Part shown: positions 8,680-18,159 of the stretch, piece by piece | How positions within the stretch are numbered: the first letter of the stretch is position 1 | Layout of the letters: the number at the start of each line of letters is the position of its first letter | NCBI RefSeq assembly: GCF_000428845.1 | Contig: NZ_AUAS01000005.1 | Coordinates: forward strand, 62,001-126,000 | Direction: 5' to 3' | Length of the DNA stretch: 64,000 bases | Origin: Dyadobacter alkalitolerans DSM 23607 | GTDB lineage: Bacteria > Bacteroidota > Bacteroidia > Cytophagales > Spirosomataceae | Notes under the pieces: generated by a model | Database searches by the model: none | The model's input: only the letters and a program-made list of their open reading frames with translations | What the model was told of the DNA's origin: nothing | Made by a program: the position numbers and the translations under genes

Positions 8680-9576
8680 ATGGGAAATAAGGTGCTCGTG
8701 ATCGGAAGCTCCAATACGGACATGGTTGTGCGAACGGTTGAATTTCCAAAACCCGGTGAAACCGTTCTCGGTGGAACATTTATGATGAATGCCGGGGGAA
8801 AAGGTGCTAATCAGGCCGTTGCAGCTGCGCGGCTGGGTGATGACGTTCGCTTTGTGGCTAAAATCGGTCGGGATATTTTTGGGGAAGAGGCAAAAAAAGG
8901 TTTTCTGAAAGAAGGCCTTGACATTCAATATCTGCTTGAAACCGCTGATTATGCTTCCGGCGTCGCGCTTATTACCGTCAATGCAAATGGTGAAAACGAG
9001 ATTGTCGTGGCATCCGGCGCGAATATGGATCTGCGCCCGACAGACCTTCCTGATGAGATTTTCAATGATGTCGCCTTTGTGTTGATCCAGCTGGAAATTC
9101 CTTTGGACACTGTTGCATACATTATTAATAGGTGTCTGCGTTCCAACATTAAAGTTATCCTCAACCCCGCTCCTGCGGTGGCGTTAAGCAAACAACTGCT
9201 CGAAGGTATTTTTCTGATCACGCCCAATGAAACGGAAACCGGGATCCTGACCGGCATTTATCCAGATAATGAAGTCTCCATGCACCAAGCTGCCAACTTC
9301 TTTCACCGAGCTGGCATTGAGCATGTTATCATTACGCTGGGCAGTGCAGGAGTTTATTTATCCAATCAACGATTTGCTGAAATTATACCTTCCAAAAAAG
9401 TGAACGCGCTGGACTCGACGGCTGCCGGGGATGTTTTTAACGGGGCCCTACTCACCGCACTTGCTTCCGGCAAAGACTGGCCGGATGCTTGCCGTTTTGC
9501 CTGCGATGCGGCTGCCATATCCGTAACCCGCGCCGGTGCGCAAAATTCTGCGCCGTATAGCAGTGAGCTCGATTAA
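8680..9576 (+). CDS. rbsK: Ribokinase (PfkB family)
   Basis: This 298-aa PfkB-family kinase has the N-terminal glycine signature GGKGANQAVAAARLG (about 40-54) and the C-terminal signature DSTAAGDVFNGAL, in which the GD aspartate is the catalytic base. The AAGD form and overall length match ribokinase rather than fructokinase or adenosine kinase. It would phosphorylate D-ribose at O5. No ribose transporter or rbsD lies nearby, so the sugar specificity is inferred. It starts three bases after the methyltransferase stop, with an AGGA just upstream. Its TAA overlaps the stop codon of the convergent efflux pump gene through the sequence TTAA. Confidence 0.85.
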   Translation: MGNKVLVIGSSNTDMVVRTVEFPKPGETVLGGTFMMNAGGKGANQAVAAARLGDDVRFVAKIGRDIFGEEAKKGFLKEGLDIQYLLETADYASGVALITVNANGENEIVVASGANMDLRPTDLPDEIFNDVAFVLIQLEIPLDTVAYIINRCLRSNIKVILNPAPAVALSKQLLEGIFLITPNETETGILTGIYPDNEVSMHQAANFFHRAGIEHVIITLGSAGVYLSNQRFAEIIPSKKVNALDSTAAGDVFNGALLTALASGKDWPDACRFACDAAAISVTRAGAQNSAPYSSELD

Positions 9577-10805
9577 AGCAAAACCGAAACATCGTCTTCC
9601 ACTTCTTTTCTGCTTACCTGATGTTTTACAACCGCATTACCGGCGTGTAAAATAACGAGCCCACCCAAAGAACAGGCCGCCATCATACCGACCATTGGCA
9701 AGGCTGTATTGTTGTGCAGAATACTCACAATAGCAGAAATTATTGCCCCGGCACCCATTCTCCAGCTCCCCATCAACGCCGAAGCGCTGCCCGTATGTTT
9801 GCGGAATGGCGCAAGTGACAATGCGGAACTGTTCGGCCCGGTCAGGCCCTGTCCGGTAAGAAAAACGAACATCATCCCGATCAGCGAATACAGGCTAAAC
9901 CAGTTGTTATAAACACCTGCTATAAGGAAAATGCCTACAATACTTTGGTAAAACAAAGTGACCTTTATGATCTGCTCGCTCTTGAATTTTTTAAGCAAAA
10001 TGTGGTTCAATTGTGTGGAACCGATCATCGCAGCGGCAAGAAACGCAAAAATCCAACCGTATTGTTGCTCGGAAACGTTGTAAATGTTCATGAAGACATC
10101 CGAAGAACCGGCGATATAAGCAAATGGAGCCGCTGTTGCCAAACCGCCTGCTAATGTGTAGATCAGGAACTGCGGCTGTCTGATAACCGTCACGAAACCG
10201 TTCATAACCGCCTTAGGACGCAGTGAAACCGTAGTATCAGCCGGCCTGCCCGTTGGAAGAAAGAAATATATGGCACCTATAATCAAGGAAACTATTCCGG
10301 CCAGAATGATGAATATCCACTGCCATGCAATGGAAGCAGTCACATAACCGCCTATCGTAGGGGCTATCATGGGTGAAACGGCAATAACGAGGGTAATCAG
10401 GGAGAAAACTTCGGCGCGTTTTTCAGATGGAAAAAGGTCACTGACAAGCGCTTGCGAAGCCACCAGACCCACACATCCGCCCATGGCCTGAAAGAAACGC
10501 ATCACAATCAATGAATCCACAGAAGATGTAAGGGCACAACCGAAAGATGCAACCACGTACAAGGCTAACCCGGCATACAATGGTTTTTTTCTACCAAAAC
10601 GATCCAGCAGTGGACCATACAATATTTGCCCAAGACAGATCCCGATCAGATAGCTCGTCAGGGACAACTGCACCTGATCGATTGTAGTCCCCAGATCCGA
10701 CGCAATGCGCGGAAAACCAGGAAGATACATATCAATGGAGAAAGGGCTGACTGTGGCCAGGAAGCCAAGGATGAGAATAATGAAAAAATACTGCTTGCGA
10801 CTCAT
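9573..10805 (-). CDS. Bcr/CflA-type drug efflux MFS transporter
   Basis: This 410-aa protein has twelve predicted membrane helices of the major facilitator superfamily, DHA1 type. The N-terminal block FSIDMYLPGFP (about 22-32) and the loop motif DRFGRKKPLY (about 67-76) are typical for the Bcr/CflA subfamily (bicyclomycin, sulfonamide and chloramphenicol exporters). It sits in the inner membrane and should be a proton-drug antiporter. It is apparently monocistronic: its tail overlaps rbsK by four bases and an AT-rich leader of more than 100 bases lies upstream. The actual substrate is unknown. Confidence 0.85.
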   Translation of the reverse strand: MSRKQYFFIILILGFLATVSPFSIDMYLPGFPRIASDLGTTIDQVQLSLTSYLIGICLGQILYGPLLDRFGRKKPLYAGLALYVVASFGCALTSSVDSLIVMRFFQAMGGCVGLVASQALVSDLFPSEKRAEVFSLITLVIAVSPMIAPTIGGYVTASIAWQWIFIILAGIVSLIIGAIYFFLPTGRPADTTVSLRPKAVMNGFVTVIRQPQFLIYTLAGGLATAAPFAYIAGSSDVFMNIYNVSEQQYGWIFAFLAAAMIGSTQLNHILLKKFKSEQIIKVTLFYQSIVGIFLIAGVYNNWFSLYSLIGMMFVFLTGQGLTGPNSSALSLAPFRKHTGSASALMGSWRMGAGAIISAIVSILHNNTALPMVGMMAACSLGGLVILHAGNAVVKHQVSRKEVEDDVSVLL

Positions 10806-10927
10806 GAATTTCTGAAAACTTATTAATTATGAACGGGTGTTTCACGCAATTAAGTTCCTGTTTATCAATAAGTACAATATTTTCATCATTGATCAATATC
10901 TAAAAGTATGTTCTTTGTAAAATACAA

Positions 10928-10961
10928 ATGCCCATCAAAACGGGAATGTTCTGATGGGCAT
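10928..10961 (-). terminator. Rho-independent terminator after the small exported protein gene
   Basis: ATGCCCATCA (10928-10937) pairs perfectly with TGATGGGCAT (10952-10961). On the minus strand it is followed by a T-rich stretch and lies just after the stop of the gene at 10982. Confidence 0.75.
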
Positions 10962-10981
10962 GCAAATCAACGGGAGTTCCG

Positions 10982-11293
10982 TTAGTTATCTACTTTTTCT
11001 TTAATGTCTTCTTTGGCCTCTTTGGCTTCCCTTTTGGTTGCTTTGTAAGCTTTTTTGCTTCCTTTTTCAACCTTGTCAGCGCCTCTTTCTACACCATCAC
11101 CTACTGCCTCTGCGCCTTCTTTGGTTTTTTCACCAACCACCTTAGCGTCTTTTTTAATCTCTTTACCAGCTTTTTTGCCAGCAGCTTTCGTATTATCGAC
11201 AGCCTTTTCCGTTTTTGTTCTCGAGTCGTCCTGTTGTGCAAATGCTGCCGTCGACAATCCGATCATTGCAGCTAAAACAAATACTTTTTTCAT
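10982..11293 (-). CDS. Small exported Lys/Glu-rich repetitive protein (103 aa)
   Basis: The ATG at 11293 begins a clear Sec signal peptide (MKKVFVLAAMIGLSTAAFAQ) with an AFA-Q cleavage site. The mature part of about 83 residues is made of Lys, Glu, Ala and Gly in loose 11-residue-like repeats (KKAGKEIKKDAK, EKTKEGAEAVGDG). These resemble LEA-like or apolipoprotein-like amphipathic helices and related stress proteins. A longer in-frame extension upstream has no signal character, so I reject it. The location is periplasm or envelope. A protective or membrane-associated role is inferred from composition only; the gene may be stress-induced. Confidence 0.75.
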   Translation of the reverse strand: MKKVFVLAAMIGLSTAAFAQQDDSRTKTEKAVDNTKAAGKKAGKEIKKDAKVVGEKTKEGAEAVGDGVERGADKVEKGSKKAYKATKREAKEAKEDIKEKVDN

Positions 11294-11450
11294 GATCATT
11301 CTTTTTGATGAGATAAATCGCCCCGCACCAACCGCCTTATCAGCAATCCAGGCAAAAGCAAAATAACTCAACAAAAATCGTTCCGGGGGGAGTTAATTCC
11401 TTATTGATTCGCATTCCAGTAAAACATGGCGTCAATATTCAATGTATGTC

Positions 11451-11786
11451 TTAGACATATTCAACCTCATTAAGAATATGAGGGCCTATAAACGGGCTCA
11501 GCCCTTTCAAGGAAACAACGTCAACTTTCTCCTCTTGGAACATTGATTCCAAAAAGTCGCACGCAGCAATAAAATTGAGATAGGTCTCCATATCATTATC
11601 AAAATCTATCAAGATGTCTATATCGCTGTCCTCATTTCTTTTATTTCTACGTGCTGAACCAAACAAGCCGATCTTATTAATACCCAATTTATTTAACTGG
11701 GGTTTTGAAGACTTCAAGCGCTGCTGTATTATCGATTTACTCAATATTAGTTCATGATCGAAGTTATTAATTATCAAAAGATGCAA
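11451..11786 (-). CDS. MNT-type nucleotidyltransferase (orphan MntA-like antitoxin homologue)
   Basis: The protein carries the minimal nucleotidyltransferase signature: GLFGSARRN (about 40-48) followed by DSDIDILIDF (about 53-62). The DxD and a later Asp in VDVVSL would bind the metal. Proteins of this size normally form the antitoxin (MntA) of a HEPN/MNT pair, where they AMPylate the HEPN RNase toxin. No HEPN (DUF86) gene lies on either side. No ATG occurs before the motif; the frame opens at TTG 11786, and another TTG a few codons in is also possible. It may be an orphan, act on a distant partner, or be a remnant. Confidence 0.7.
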   Translation of the reverse strand: MHLLIINNFDHELILSKSIIQQRLKSSKPQLNKLGINKIGLFGSARRNKRNEDSDIDILIDFDNDMETYLNFIAACDFLESMFQEEKVDVVSLKGLSPFIGPHILNEVEYV

Positions 11787-11809
11787 TTTTATTAACTAAA
11801 AACAAAAAA

Positions 11810-11839
11810 AACCGCCCGACAAACTGATGCCGGGCGGTT
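11810..11839. terminator. Bidirectional terminator between hppA and the MNT gene
   Basis: AACCGCCCG (11810-11818) pairs with CGGGCGGTT (11831-11839). On the minus strand, in the direction of hppA transcription, a T-run follows directly. Confidence 0.85.
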
Positions 11840-11857
11840 TTAAATAATAATAAGCGC

Positions 11858-14086
11858 TTATTTCACAATCTTCTTCAATGGATAAACCGCAACAATCGCC
11901 TCACTGTCAACAGTTGAAACCTGAGCCGATTTAACCTGAATTTCTTTTGGTTTTAAACTACCTTCCAGATCGTCCTTATCCACAGCAATGTGCGGGGCGA
12001 TTACCAGGGAGACGATGGACATTAGCTTAATCAGGATGTTCATGGATGGGCCCGATGTGTCTTTGAATGGGTCCCCTACTGTATCTCCCGTCACGGCTGC
12101 CTTGTGCGGCTCTGACTTTTTGTAAAAGGTTTCACCATTGATGACAGCACCTTTTTCGAAGGATTTTTTCGCGTTATCCCAGGCGCCACCGGCATTGTTC
12201 TGGAAAATTCCCATTAACACACCCGACACCGTCACACCCGCCAATGTTCCGCCCAACACCTCCGGCCCGAAAAGAAAACCGACCAGGACGGGAACGATAA
12301 GTGCGATCAAGCCCGGCGCAACCATTTCACGGATAGAAGCCTGCGTAGAAATAGCCACACATTTGTCATATTCCGGTTTGGCGGTGCCTTCCATAATGCC
12401 AGGGATTTCGCGGAACTGTCTGCGCACTTCTTCAACCATTTTCATGGCAGCACGACCCACGGCAGCAATGGCCAGCGATGAGAAAATGAACGGGATCATG
12501 GCCCCTACAAACAAGCCTGCCAGGACATTGGCTTTATAAATATCAATAGAACTAATGCCCGCTACACCGCAGAAAGCAGCAAAAAGCGCCAGCGAAGTAA
12601 GTGCAGCGGAAGCGATGGCAAAACCTTTTCCGGAAGCAGCAGTTGTGTTACCAACCGCATCCAAAATGTCCGTACGACCACGAACTTCTTCCGGCAAATG
12701 TGCCATTTCGGCGATTCCACCTGCATTGTCCGCGATTGGCCCAAAAGCGTCGATAGCCAATTGCATGGCTGTGGTGGCCATCATTCCGGCTGCGGCAATC
12801 GCAACACCGTACAAGCCTGCAAATTCATAACTGATAAAAATACCGGCTGCCAGCACCAATGTAGGAATAACCGTAGATTCCATACCCACAGAAAGTCCGC
12901 CGATAATGTTCGTAGCGTGACCTGTCGAAGATTGATTTACAATGGATTGAACAGGTCTTTTGCCCATAGCCGTGTAGTATTCCGTCACCATAGACATGAT
13001 TGCGCCTACAATGGATCCCAGCAAAATTGCCCAGAAAACGTCCAGCGCGGTGAAATCGACGCCGCGAATGGTTAATGTTCCTTCGGGCAGCATCCACAAT
13101 GTGAGTGGATAGCTGGCGATCAGAACAAGAATGATTGAGGCCCAGTTACCCAAATTCAAAGCGGCCTGCACATTTCCCTGGTCATTTTTAACACGAACGA
13201 GCAGCATGCCGATGATGGAAGCGATAAGGCCCATTCCGGCAATAACCATAGGAAGCAAAATCGGGGCTATGCCGCCAAAATTATCCGTTCCCTCGGCAAT
13301 GATCTCACGGCCAAGAACCATTGTTGCTAAAATTGTTGCCACATATGACCCGAACAAGTCCGCTCCCATACCGGCTACGTCGCCCACATTATCACCTACG
13401 TTATCTGCAATAGTTGCAGGATTTCTAGGATCATCTTCCGGAATTCCGGCTTCCACTTTTCCTACAAGGTCGGCGCCAACATCAGCAGCTTTTGTATAAA
13501 TACCGCCTCCTACGCGCGCAAAAAGTGCGATAGACTCCGCGCCAAGCGAAAATCCGGCAAGCACTTCAAGCACTTTTTCCATGCCCAGACCATTGACGTC
13601 CGTACTGTCACCGACAAAAAAATGATATAAAATGATGAACAGTCCGCCCAAACCAATTACGGCGAGGCTCGCCACCCCGATGCCCATTACAGAACCGCCG
13701 GTGAACGACACTTCCAATGCTTTAGTGAGGCTTGTGCGTGCCGCCTGCGTGGTGCGGACGTTGGATTTTGTTGCAATATTCATCCCGATGTAGCCCGCAA
13801 ATGCTGAAATGAACGCACCAATCAGGAATGAAATACCAATGAAGGCACTGGAATTTTCAACCAATGTGCCCGAGTAACCGAGTAGAATACTAACAATGAT
13901 ACCAAATACTATGAGTACACGCCATTCGGCTTTCAGGAAGGCAAGGGCACCATCTGCGATTGCGTCCGCGATCTCTTTCATCTCAGGACTTCCACCATCC
14001 TGCCGGACGACCCAGCCTCTTTTGAAGAACATAACCAGCAAGCCAACAAGGCCTAAAGCCGGCACTAAATAGGTAATGTTACTCAT
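11858..14086 (-). CDS. hppA: Membrane-bound pyrophosphatase, K+-dependent type
   Basis: This 742-aa, about 16-helix membrane enzyme couples pyrophosphate hydrolysis to Na+ and/or H+ export across the inner membrane. The substrate-binding block [11 protein letters not shown] (202-212) and the Asp-rich [17 protein letters not shown] (229-245) are intact. The determinant [10 protein letters not shown] (479-488) has Ala where K+-independent enzymes have Lys, so it belongs to the K+-dependent class; that class includes Na+ pumps. Na+ versus H+ transport cannot be decided by eye. The gene is monocistronic with a strong terminator after it, and about 150 bases of AT-rich DNA lie upstream. Confidence 0.95.
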   Translation of the reverse strand: MSNITYLVPALGLVGLLVMFFKRGWVVRQDGGSPEMKEIADAIADGALAFLKAEWRVLIVFGIIVSILLGYSGTLVENSSAFIGISFLIGAFISAFAGYIGMNIATKSNVRTTQAARTSLTKALEVSFTGGSVMGIGVASLAVIGLGGLFIILYHFFVGDSTDVNGLGMEKVLEVLAGFSLGAESIALFARVGGGIYTKAADVGADLVGKVEAGIPEDDPRNPATIADNVGDNVGDVAGMGADLFGSYVATILATMVLGREIIAEGTDNFGGIAPILLPMVIAGMGLIASIIGMLLVRVKNDQGNVQAALNLGNWASIILVLIASYPLTLWMLPEGTLTIRGVDFTALDVFWAILLGSIVGAIMSMVTEYYTAMGKRPVQSIVNQSSTGHATNIIGGLSVGMESTVIPTLVLAAGIFISYEFAGLYGVAIAAAGMMATTAMQLAIDAFGPIADNAGGIAEMAHLPEEVRGRTDILDAVGNTTAASGKGFAIASAALTSLALFAAFCGVAGISSIDIYKANVLAGLFVGAMIPFIFSSLAIAAVGRAAMKMVEEVRRQFREIPGIMEGTAKPEYDKCVAISTQASIREMVAPGLIALIVPVLVGFLFGPEVLGGTLAGVTVSGVLMGIFQNNAGGAWDNAKKSFEKGAVINGETFYKKSEPHKAAVTGDTVGDPFKDTSGPSMNILIKLMSIVSLVIAPHIAVDKDDLEGSLKPKEIQVKSAQVSTVDSEAIVAVYPLKKIVK

Positions 14087-14242
14087 GCGATAAACAAATT
14101 AGGTTATAGGTTTTAAAATCTCGTAAATATAGAGAATGGGACCTCATAACAAAATGCGAAACCGCTAATTTTTGATCAATTCGTATAGATTTTATAAAAA
14201 TTTGTAGAATTTAGTAATTGGGGAAGCGCCGGGCCAGCGCCG

Positions 14243-15397
14243 TTACTTGCGAAAAATAGCCAGTAAAAGATAAGTTATCAGGAAGCCTGCCAGTCCGGCT
14301 GCAACTGCGAGCAATGTGCCGCCTATAAAATATTGTACGAAATTTACATGGATCGAGCTGAGCGTAAGATTCTCAAATGAAGTGAGTTGTACACCGTTCT
14401 GATAAAACAGGCCGCCGAATTTGTAGCTCCCAAAAATGATAAACGGAATAAAAGGCGGGATGCTAATGTTAGCGGCAGTAAGAAAAAGGACCTTGTTCAT
14501 CTTGAAATAAATCGACAAGGGAATGCCAATAAGCAACTGAAAGCCCCAAACCGGAACAATGCCCATAAAAAATCCGAAAGCAATGGATTTTGCCTTGCTT
14601 AAATTGGACTCATCCGATTTTACAGCCTCGTCCCTGATAATCTTCCAAAGGCCTTTCTTATTAATTTGTCGGATCAGTCTTTTGGGCAAATAATAAAGTA
14701 AAGTGAGGATGACCAGGAATGTATTCAGGATGCTGATCCGGGTAAAATCCTTGATCGGGCGGAAGTGCGTGACACGCTCGTCTTTGTCATAAATCACATG
14801 TATTTTCACCGGGACGATCGGGACATTGCGCCAGGCCAGCCTTACCAGCACTTCAATTTCCGTTTCAAACTTCATAGTAAAAAGCCTGATCTTCCCGATT
14901 TCCCGCAAAGGATAAAGGCGAAAGCCAGTCTGCGTATCAGGAAGTGAAATGCCTGTTTCAAACTTGAACCAAAAATTGGAAAATTTATTTCCAAAAGAAC
15001 TTTTGCCCGGCACGCCTTCCTGCTCCATGTCCCTCGAACCCATAATCACAGCGCCAGGATTTTGTTTTGCTGCTTCCAGAAACAACGGAATATCAGATGC
15101 AAGGTGCTGACCGTCGGAATCGATGCTGATCGCGTTGTCGTAATGCTGTCTTAATGCTTCTGCAAACCCGGCGCGAAGTGCGTAGCCCTTTCCGCGGTTG
15201 ATGCCGTTGTCCAGAATAGTTAGTTGATCGCCATATTGAGCCAGCAAAGCGGCTGTTCCGTCCGTAGAACCGTCGTTGATAACAATGATATCCCGGTTTT
15301 GAGAATAAGGAAGAAGGGAGTCAATGACACGGCCCAGTGTGTTGATATTGTTGTAAGTAGGAACAATGATGCAGCAATTAAGGTCCTGTAAGGTCAT
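14243..15397 (-). CDS. GT2 glycosyltransferase with C-terminal DUF2062 membrane domain
   Basis: Residues about 8-220 form a GT-A family 2 glycosyltransferase: IIVPTYNN start, NDGSTDGT nucleotide-binding turn, and metal-binding SIDSDGQH (about 91-98). Residues about 270-384 carry a DUF2062 domain with membrane helices (GFFMGIVPVWGFQ, AANISIPPFIPF). It is the last gene of the pigment operon, 18 bases after the dehydratase-like gene. Such GT2-DUF2062 fusions recur in aryl-polyene/flexirubin clusters. The sugar and acceptor are unknown: it could modify the pigment head group or a lipid carrier. It acts at the cytoplasmic face of the inner membrane. Confidence 0.88.
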   Translation of the reverse strand: MTLQDLNCCIIVPTYNNINTLGRVIDSLLPYSQNRDIIVINDGSTDGTAALLAQYGDQLTILDNGINRGKGYALRAGFAEALRQHYDNAISIDSDGQHLASDIPLFLEAAKQNPGAVIMGSRDMEQEGVPGKSSFGNKFSNFWFKFETGISLPDTQTGFRLYPLREIGKIRLFTMKFETEIEVLVRLAWRNVPIVPVKIHVIYDKDERVTHFRPIKDFTRISILNTFLVILTLLYYLPKRLIRQINKKGLWKIIRDEAVKSDESNLSKAKSIAFGFFMGIVPVWGFQLLIGIPLSIYFKMNKVLFLTAANISIPPFIPFIIFGSYKFGGLFYQNGVQLTSFENLTLSSIHVNFVQYFIGGTLLAVAAGLAGFLITYLLLAIFRK

Positions 15398-15415
15398 TAT
15401 GAAATGGACTTTCTG

Positions 15416-15772
15416 TTAAAGATAGCTTGCCTGCATTTTGAAAAAAACTTTCCCATTGTCCTCCCCTGAGGCGATGACTTCTAAAAGTTCAGACTGCTTG
15501 AATTTGATATTGATACGAACATTTGGATTTTCCCACGGATCAAGTATTTCAAGAAATTTGCATGTCCGCATGGATTTCATGGCCAGCTTTCTGTCCATAT
15601 GTGTTTCCAGGAGCTCCTTCACGATCTGCATTTGTACAACACCCGGAATAACCGGCGCACCTGGAAAGTGGCCGGCAAAGATGGCATGCTGCGCATCGAT
15701 AGCAATATCCGAAACAAGGCTTTCGGGGGTTACTTCGGTGCTGGTTACAGCGTAAAGGCTTTTCGCAAACAT
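15416..15772 (-). CDS. FabZ/ApeI-like hotdog dehydratase subunit with Glu replaced by Gln
   Basis: This 118-aa single hotdog domain has the FabZ motif GHFPGAPVIPGV (34-45), including catalytic His35. Fourteen residues after the His, where FabZ has its catalytic Glu, this protein has Gln49 (VVQMQIV). It should therefore not form a complete homodimeric active site. The second dehydratase of the cluster (21795) keeps a Glu in an ENIAQ motif but lacks the GHFPG His. The pair fits a heterodimer like the ApeI:ApeP dehydratase of E. coli aryl-polyene synthesis. It sits between LolA and the glycosyltransferase. Its role would be removal of water from 3-hydroxyacyl-ACP during polyene extension; the heterodimer is inferred. 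Confidence 0.8.
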   Translation of the reverse strand: MFAKSLYAVTSTEVTPESLVSDIAIDAQHAIFAGHFPGAPVIPGVVQMQIVKELLETHMDRKLAMKSMRTCKFLEILDPWENPNVRINIKFKQSELLEVIASGEDNGKVFFKMQASYL

Positions 15773-15787
15773 GCTGAAATTGGGTTA

Positions 15788-16417
15788 CTATAAATTGATA
15801 AAAAGATTGTCATCTATCGGTTGATTAAACTTCTCATTCTGAAATTTCATCACGCTCTTATCGCCGCCTTTTTCATAAAAAGACAATTCCTTCAAATGCA
15901 TTGTGCTCTTCGGGAAAACCAGGGTTATCTTGGAATATATGTTTTTCAGCCTACGGTTAACAGGAGTTAACACAACCATATACTGATCTGTGCTTTCCAT
16001 GGCACTTTGCGAAAATGCTTTATTTTGCTGAAAATCACCGTTGACCAAGCCGATCATAAGCTCTTTGATCTGCGCTGCCATTCTACCAGCCTGACCAACA
16101 CTTTTCTCCTTTCCAGCCTCCTGGACGCGTAATCTATCACCGTTAATTAATATTACATATTTAACGGGCGATTTTTGCTCCCACCGCATCTTGTCATTTT
16201 TCTTGTAATAAAAATTACCCGATGAATGCTCCGGCTCTTTCAAAACAGCTAAAAATTTCTCCTCGGTAAACGCAGCCTGAATGGAATTCACCTCTTGTGA
16301 AGTCTTGCGTAGTTGCTGGAAAACCTTTTCCGGGTTTGCTGATGGTTTGAATGTCTGTCCTTGCGCCCAGGCAATAGTCAGACAGAATGCAGTCAGTATA
16401 GCACTAATTTTATTCAT
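15788..16417 (-). CDS. LolA-like outer-membrane lipoprotein carrier
   Basis: This 209-aa protein starts at ATG 16417 (a GTG nine bases upstream is less likely). It has a Sec signal peptide ending in AQGQ and then the LolA/LolB fold pattern: FTEEKF, GNFYYKKNDKMRWEQKSP and GDRLRVQEAGKE. LolA carries hydrophobic cargo through the periplasm. A LolA-like gene is standard in aryl-polyene clusters, where it is thought to move the pigment lipid to the outer membrane rather than act as the housekeeping LolA. The start overlaps the end of the deacetylase gene by eight bases, which shows co-translation. Confidence 0.88.
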   Translation of the reverse strand: MNKISAILTAFCLTIAWAQGQTFKPSANPEKVFQQLRKTSQEVNSIQAAFTEEKFLAVLKEPEHSSGNFYYKKNDKMRWEQKSPVKYVILINGDRLRVQEAGKEKSVGQAGRMAAQIKELMIGLVNGDFQQNKAFSQSAMESTDQYMVVLTPVNRRLKNIYSKITLVFPKSTMHLKELSFYEKGGDKSVMKFQNEKFNQPIDDNLFINL

Positions 16418-17174
16418 AGGGCTCACGTTGAATTAGCTTGGAAAGCGGCTCAATTTTCAGTCCTTGCTGTAAACAATGTTCGATCAGATCTTCCATTGAA
16501 TCGGCTGTGACTTTCCGGTTATCATGCAGCAAAACAATGTCCCTGGCTCTTACTTTTGACATGACGCGATTGATAACCTCGTATTTATTTTGCGCTTTTG
16601 TATCAAAGCTTCGAACAGACCAGCCCACAGAATCCAGTTTCAGATCACGCAAGACACGCGCGTAACGCGGGTTGGTCACGCCAAAGGGTGGACGGAAGAA
16701 TTTTGGTGTTTTTCCAAGAATTCCACTGATAATGCTGTTGCAATGTTCCAGGTCCTTTGCCAGCTTGTCTTTCGAGAAGAAAGCGATCATTGTATGATGG
16801 CTGTATGAATGGTTTCCTATGATATGCCCCTCCTCATCAATGCGGCGAAGCAGCTGCGGATATTTTTCTGCCCGTTTTCCAATGACAAAAAACGTGGCCT
16901 TCACTCCTTTTTCCTTTAAAATATCGAGAATCTTTGGTGTGGTGTCAGGATCCGGGCCGTCATCGAACGTTAGGGCGATGGATTTTCTTTTACCCGTGTT
17001 TATTGATTTTAGGAAATAATTGGCCTGAATGTTGAACGAGCCGTAGGCAGTAAGGGCAAGATATGCGAGGGCAATGAAAATGAAAATCAGCCACGCGAAG
17101 CCTGTTTCCCAGAAGATAATCCCGCTGAGTGCAAAAATGGTGATGGCGGTTCCTGTGACAATGTTATGCTTCAA
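16410..17174 (-). CDS. Polysaccharide deacetylase family protein (NodB domain)
   Basis: Two N-terminal hydrophobic helices (about 8-45) anchor the protein, followed by a NodB-homology domain. Metal/catalytic motif 1 is TFDDGPDPDTTP (about 68-79), motif 2 HSYSHHT (about 121-127), motif 3 RPPFGVTNPRY and the late LLHD. All are intact, so it is probably an active carbohydrate esterase family 4 enzyme. The frame begins at TTG 17174, and no ATG occurs before the domain. It overlaps LolA and the Cys-less ketosynthase gene. Deacetylase genes are found in some flexirubin clusters; the acetylated substrate is unknown. Confidence 0.85.
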   Translation of the reverse strand: MKHNIVTGTAITIFALSGIIFWETGFAWLIFIFIALAYLALTAYGSFNIQANYFLKSINTGKRKSIALTFDDGPDPDTTPKILDILKEKGVKATFFVIGKRAEKYPQLLRRIDEEGHIIGNHSYSHHTMIAFFSKDKLAKDLEHCNSIISGILGKTPKFFRPPFGVTNPRYARVLRDLKLDSVGWSVRSFDTKAQNKYEVINRVMSKVRARDIVLLHDNRKVTADSMEDLIEHCLQQGLKIEPLSKLIQREPYE

Positions 17175-18129
17175 TTGATTGCAAGAGTGTTAACCCCAGA
17201 TTACTTTGAATTAATGTATTGCAAACCAGCACATTTCTGAGTGATTTGTCAGCTTTCATCCTATCCACAGCCAAATGTACACCGAATGCGGAAGTCGTTG
17301 GATAAATGCCAGAGTAGGCCAAGTAATCCACACATTTACTTTTGTCTATCCCCAGGTTCTGAATTTGAGATAAGACGCCTTCCGAATCTTGCTTATGTAC
17401 ATCAGAAACCAGCACCAGATCCAGATCCGCTGCACTCAGCTCATTTTCTCTCAGAAAATTGTTAATCTCACCAGTAATATCTCGCACCAAACCAATGGCA
17501 CGAGAGTCCTTGATACCAGCAATTGATTCTTTATTCCTATTACCCGAAAGCATAAAAAATGATGCCCCGGAAGTGATGGGATTAACAATCTTTAAGTGCA
17601 GGTTTTCCGAAATATCTGTTAAAAAATGAATGGCTTCATCAGCAGCGCCAACCATAATGTTAACTCCATTCTCATCCAAAAGCAACATAGCATCTAGGAG
17701 CGCATTCTCGAATGATAGGGTATTTTGCGTATGCGTCATGTTATACCCGTGGTTTCCAATGCTTAGTGAAATTTGCCCTGCCATCGTGTTATGGGTCGAT
17801 TGGATAAAGGCAGTGGGCGGAAGCAACCCTTCAATGGTTATAACATTGTTAAGAAACTTTTCGGTGTCTAAAAGACAGCCTAATCCAGTCCCAACGATGA
17901 TTGCATCTGGTTGCTTGATTTTTGCCTGCCCTATGCAATCCTTTGCGCAAGCCACCGACATCCTTAAAATCTTGCTCATTCTCCGCAAAAGTCCGGCGTC
18001 AATAAAGACTTTGTAATCGGGACTTAACAGTGCTGACGATTCCTGCAACGGCTCAATGCTGGCAGAAAAGCCAACATTCCGGAATGTTGGCTGATGTGAA
18101 ATGGTGGATGCGGCAGAAATGTAATACAA
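17164..18129 (-). CDS. Ketosynthase-like chain-length-factor homologue, no active-site Cys
   Basis: This 321-aa protein has a thiolase fold of the beta-ketoacyl synthase type. Where ketosynthases carry the nucleophilic Cys (TACSSG-like), it reads HTQNTLSFENAL (133-144), without Cys. This fits a chain-length factor acting as the inactive partner of the adjacent ketosynthase at 18160 (ApeC to ApeO in E. coli terms). The start is TTG 18129; a paralogue at 33833 begins in the same way (MYVTDLACIS versus MYYISAASTI), which supports this start. It overlaps the deacetylase by 11 bases and follows the ketosynthase by 30. It probably sets the polyene length and gates the tunnel (inferred). Confidence 0.85.
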   Translation of the reverse strand: MYYISAASTISHQPTFRNVGFSASIEPLQESSALLSPDYKVFIDAGLLRRMSKILRMSVACAKDCIGQAKIKQPDAIIVGTGLGCLLDTEKFLNNVITIEGLLPPTAFIQSTHNTMAGQISLSIGNHGYNMTHTQNTLSFENALLDAMLLLDENGVNIMVGAADEAIHFLTDISENLHLKIVNPITSGASFFMLSGNRNKESIAGIKDSRAIGLVRDITGEINNFLRENELSAADLDLVLVSDVHKQDSEGVLSQIQNLGIDKSKCVDYLAYSGIYPTTSAFGVHLAVDRMKADKSLRNVLVCNTLIQSNLGLTLLQSIEA

Positions 18130-18159
18130 CTAGGATATCTTGAATTTATGTAATCTGAA

